Origin: Pratylenchus scribneri
Taxonomy: Eukaryota > Nematoda > Chromadorea > Rhabditida > Pratylenchidae
Assembly (NCBI GenBank): GCA_030063045.1
Contig: JAQSEB010000059.1
Coordinates: 4,340,001 to 4,404,000 of the forward strand
Direction: 5' to 3'
Length of the DNA stretch: 64,000 nucleotides
Part shown: positions 61,181-64,000 of the stretch, in pieces
Position numbering within the stretch: the first letter of the stretch is position 1
Layout: the number at the start of each line of letters is the position of its first letter
Made by a program: the position numbers and the translations under genes
Notes under the pieces: generated by a model
Seen by the model: the letters and a program-made list of their open reading frames with translations, nothing else
Database searches by the model: none
What the model was told of the DNA's origin: nothing

Positions 61181-64000
61181 TTAGAGATTATCATCATCGA
61201 TTGATGCCGATGCTTCTTCATCTTCTCCTTTATCATTTTTATTATCATCTGCTGATCCCTCATTTTTATTCCCATCTTCTTTTTCTGGCTCATCGCATTT
61301 TGTCGGTGTTCCTGGTGCAGTCGAGGCTTGGCCATCATTCAATGGACTTTCTTTTGGATTTGATGCTGGCATTTCCTTTTTATTGGGCGTTTCTTCTTCT
61401 TCCAATGCCACCTCTTCTTTTATATTTTCTGATTCTCGTTCCACGGATTTACGGTCATTTTCACTATTCAATTCCGCTTTCTGAATTTTAATAATTTGTT
61501 ATTTCAAAATGAATCATTTTAGCTATACCTCTCCATCGATATCCTTCTGAATATGATCTTCCGTGGAATCATCATTTTTGTCGTTATTTTCGCCATCGTC
61601 TTCCACCTTTAAAATGTTGATAAAATTTATTCCCCTGTCCCCTCTAAGCTCACCATTTCGATAGTTTCCAAATTATCCTGGACAATTACTCCACTTTCAT
61701 CAAATGGCATTTCAGTTTCATTCTGAATTTGGACTTCTTCTTCCCAAACTGGTTGTTGATTATCAATAATTGTTTGACTGATCGCCGGCGCATATTGCGA
61801 TTTTCTTGCGTAAGCAATGCTCCTTCCCACGACTTCATCCACAGTTTGTTCAATATGGCTGAGATTTGAGGCGGATGTAGTTTGGTGAGAAATTGAAGAT
61901 GATTTGTTCCGGCGATTTGTTGGCAAATTATGTTGCGATTGTTGGTGTTCATCCAGCATTTGATGTTGTTGGGCGGTTGGGGGTGAATCGGGTGGAGGTG
62001 TTATTGTGCGAATCTAAAAAAAAATAATTAATTCAAAAACATTTGGACACGAAAATTTACTTGAATTCATTATTTTTACATTCCATAATTTTCTTTTTCC
62101 CTTTGAGAATTTTCTTCAAAATATTAAGTATTTTTGTTTTCCTTTTCCCCTTTTTCTTCTATAGATTTCTGTACTGCATTTCGCCATAAAAAGACATTTC
62201 ATTTGAATTTGAACTTGTACATTCTTCATCGGCTGACTGAATTTATTTTGTGGCATTTTTTATATTATTTTAAATTTAACCCAATTATAATTTTAACAAA
62301 CTTGTTGATATGGAGCCGGTTCATCACCAAGTCCGTTCCCATTTCGAGAACGTCTACGGGCATTCATAAAAAAGTTGGAAACCGTTGACATATCCAGCCT
62401 GAGATGTTCCGCAATTGTTTGCTGCATTTCGCGACTGGGCCGTTGTGTTTCTTTGAAAATTGCCTAAAATATTGATTTGGTTACATTTCAAATTTATTTT
62501 ATTTGTTTTACTTGTAATGTCCTTTTCTGAATATCCGTGAACACCAATCTAGGTCGCTTTTGTGCTTGCCCATCATCGCCACTCGTTCGTCTTCGATGGT
62601 GATGACGTGAATTTTGTGCCGGAGTTGGAGGTGGAATCACATTCGATGGCATTGGTCCTGATGAAATATTTAATTAATCGCATATTATTGAATTACAATT
62701 AATTTACCCTTGAACATATCCAAAATATTCAGGCGAGTATGAAGAGGTTGTTGCAGCCAATTGTACATCCTTTTGAATGTTTCCCGTCCCGATTTGAGGC
62801 GATTCCAAGGTTTTGGATTGCGTAATAGATCCGAAAGTGTCCCCTGACTGCGGCATAAAATTCGTTCGGCAAATATTGCTTGAGGAATCGAATGTTGCTA
62901 AAAAAGATAACAATACTCATAAAAATGGCCAAAAAAAACCTTCAATTCATATGCAACTCTTTTGCATAAATCCTTTGTGTCAATATAAATTTCATCATCA
63001 ATTTCGGCATTCAACGGATCATTCATGTCATTAAGTTGTGCATAATTAGTCCCTTAAATGAAAAATTATCAAGCAATTAAAGTTTTTTCACCAAAACCTG
63101 TGTCAATTGAACTATATGTGTCAATATTAATTGCATTTTGGGAAGCTAGACGTTGTGCTTCCTGCTGATGATTTTGTTGTTTTGATTTACGAGAGCCGGA
63201 TGATCGAGATCCGGATTGCGTTTGATGAATTATGTGCTGTTGCCGAGGTATTTGGTGGACAATAAAATGTGTTTGCGGACTTGATTGTTGATGTCGAATG
63301 TTTGGCGAAGGCTATAGTAGAATATAAAAATGAAAAAAAATATTATTTAAAGTTAAACCGAATCATTGGAAAGTGAAGCGAGTATAGAGGAAGTGATTTC
63401 GACGTTGCTAAGTGCCGGCGGTGTTTCAGCATTTGCCATTCGTTCTAATTCCTGTGCGGTCGGCTGTTGCATTGAATAATTCCCATCATAGTCATGTGTA
63501 GTTTGATATCCAATTTCCGACGGATTCATCTCCTCTTTCACATATGAAACATCGTTTCGACGAATGCCACTCAACAAATCGCTTGTCCTTCCGCCATTGG
63601 GTCTACTATGATGATGAATTCCTCCAAGAATGCCAAGTGAGTTTGAGTCATTTCGGTTGCTTTCAAGTTGTAAGGGCGAAAGTAATCCAGCTGGTCCATT
63701 TCCAAAACTAAAACATTATTTATCAATTAAAACAATTAATTAAACCAAAATTACGTTGTTTTTTCCATTTGACTTGATTGAAGTTGACCATGTGATCCTA
63801 AATGCTCCATTGATTCCATTTTAAGTGTTGATATGTAATGTGATGAGCTAGGCATTGGAATTAGACTTGCATATCCACTTAAAAATAATACATTTAACAA
63901 TAATTTATAGGGGTTTACAAAATCAACCTATTTCCATTTGTTGATCCGCCAGCCATGCTAACAGTGGTTAGTGAAGCTAGTTGAGGACTAGTTGTAGAAT
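61181..64000 (-). CDS. ONECUT (CUT + homeodomain) transcription factor, 5' part missing
   Basis: Runs off the right edge, so the N-terminus is absent. From the edge inward: Ser/Gln/His-rich exons, then a single CUT domain (DEIYIDTKDLCKRVAYELKQ, HSIPQAIFAERILCRSQGTL, SDLLRNPKPWNRLKSGRETF, KRMYNWLQQP), then the homeodomain KRPRLVFTDIQKRTLQ, AIFKETQRPSREMQQTIAEH and LRLDMSTVSNFFMNARRRSR. The FFMN core (Phe48, Met50) is diagnostic of the ONECUT class (HNF6; ceh-48 group in C. elegans). A long acidic Glu/Asp/Asn-rich tail follows (NNDKNDDSTEDH; DEEASASIDDDNL), ending at 61181; it is longer than in vertebrate ONECUTs. Confidence 0.94.

Overview
This is a eukaryotic, AT-rich window with many short introns (often 40-60 bp, usually ending in tttNag). 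The gene set points to a nematode: a ground-like domain protein, an NRF-6-type acyltransferase, a protein built of MIG-18-like fibronectin-I modules, a divergent ligand-gated channel, and orthologues of cup-5, skpt-1, fcho-1 and a ONECUT gene. Base composition and the small compact genes would suit a plant-parasitic tylenchid-type nematode, but the sequence does not prove the genus. All functions below come from reading translated exons by eye; no search was run.

Layout. 0.3-3.5 kb: ground-like secreted protein (-) and a peptide-type GPCR (+). 4.1-10.2 kb: a long, extremely Glu/Arg/Met-rich coiled-coil gene (+) with a satellite array in one intron. 10.5-19.0 kb: SKP2-like F-box/LRR, mucolipin (TRPML) and PAIP1-like MIF4G genes (all -). 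19.8-25.1 kb: NRF-6-like acyltransferase (-), whose penultimate visible intron holds a 2.3-kb transposon-like element with inverted ends, a TAA target duplication and a BED-finger gene on the opposite strand. 26.4-28.1 kb: FN1-like modular secreted protein (-). 28.4-35.2 kb: SDHB (-), then CTR1, CARM1, gamma-glutamylcyclotransferase and RAB39 in tandem (+). 35.3-41.1 kb: WDFY2 (-) and FCHO (+), head to head. 41.7-47.4 kb: SPATA20-type thioredoxin protein (+, second satellite array in its last intron) and a Cys-loop-less ligand-gated channel (+). 47.5-55.7 kb: WDR59 (-), with a 3-kb satellite array in one intron. 55.8-60.6 kb: CARNMT1 (-), ARV1 (+), ALDH6A1 (-). 61.2 kb to the right edge: ONECUT homeobox gene (-), its 5' part outside the window.

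Several genes concern endosomes, lysosomes and nutrient sensing (mucolipin, WDFY2, RAB39, FCHO, WDR59), but they lie on both strands with unrelated genes between them, so I read this as ordinary gene mixing. The two signals most worth following are the nested BED element (20271-22570) and the dispersed 28/29-bp satellite, which occupies introns of three different genes, shows a 1199-bp higher-order repeat, and is bordered by short direct repeats of host sequence.
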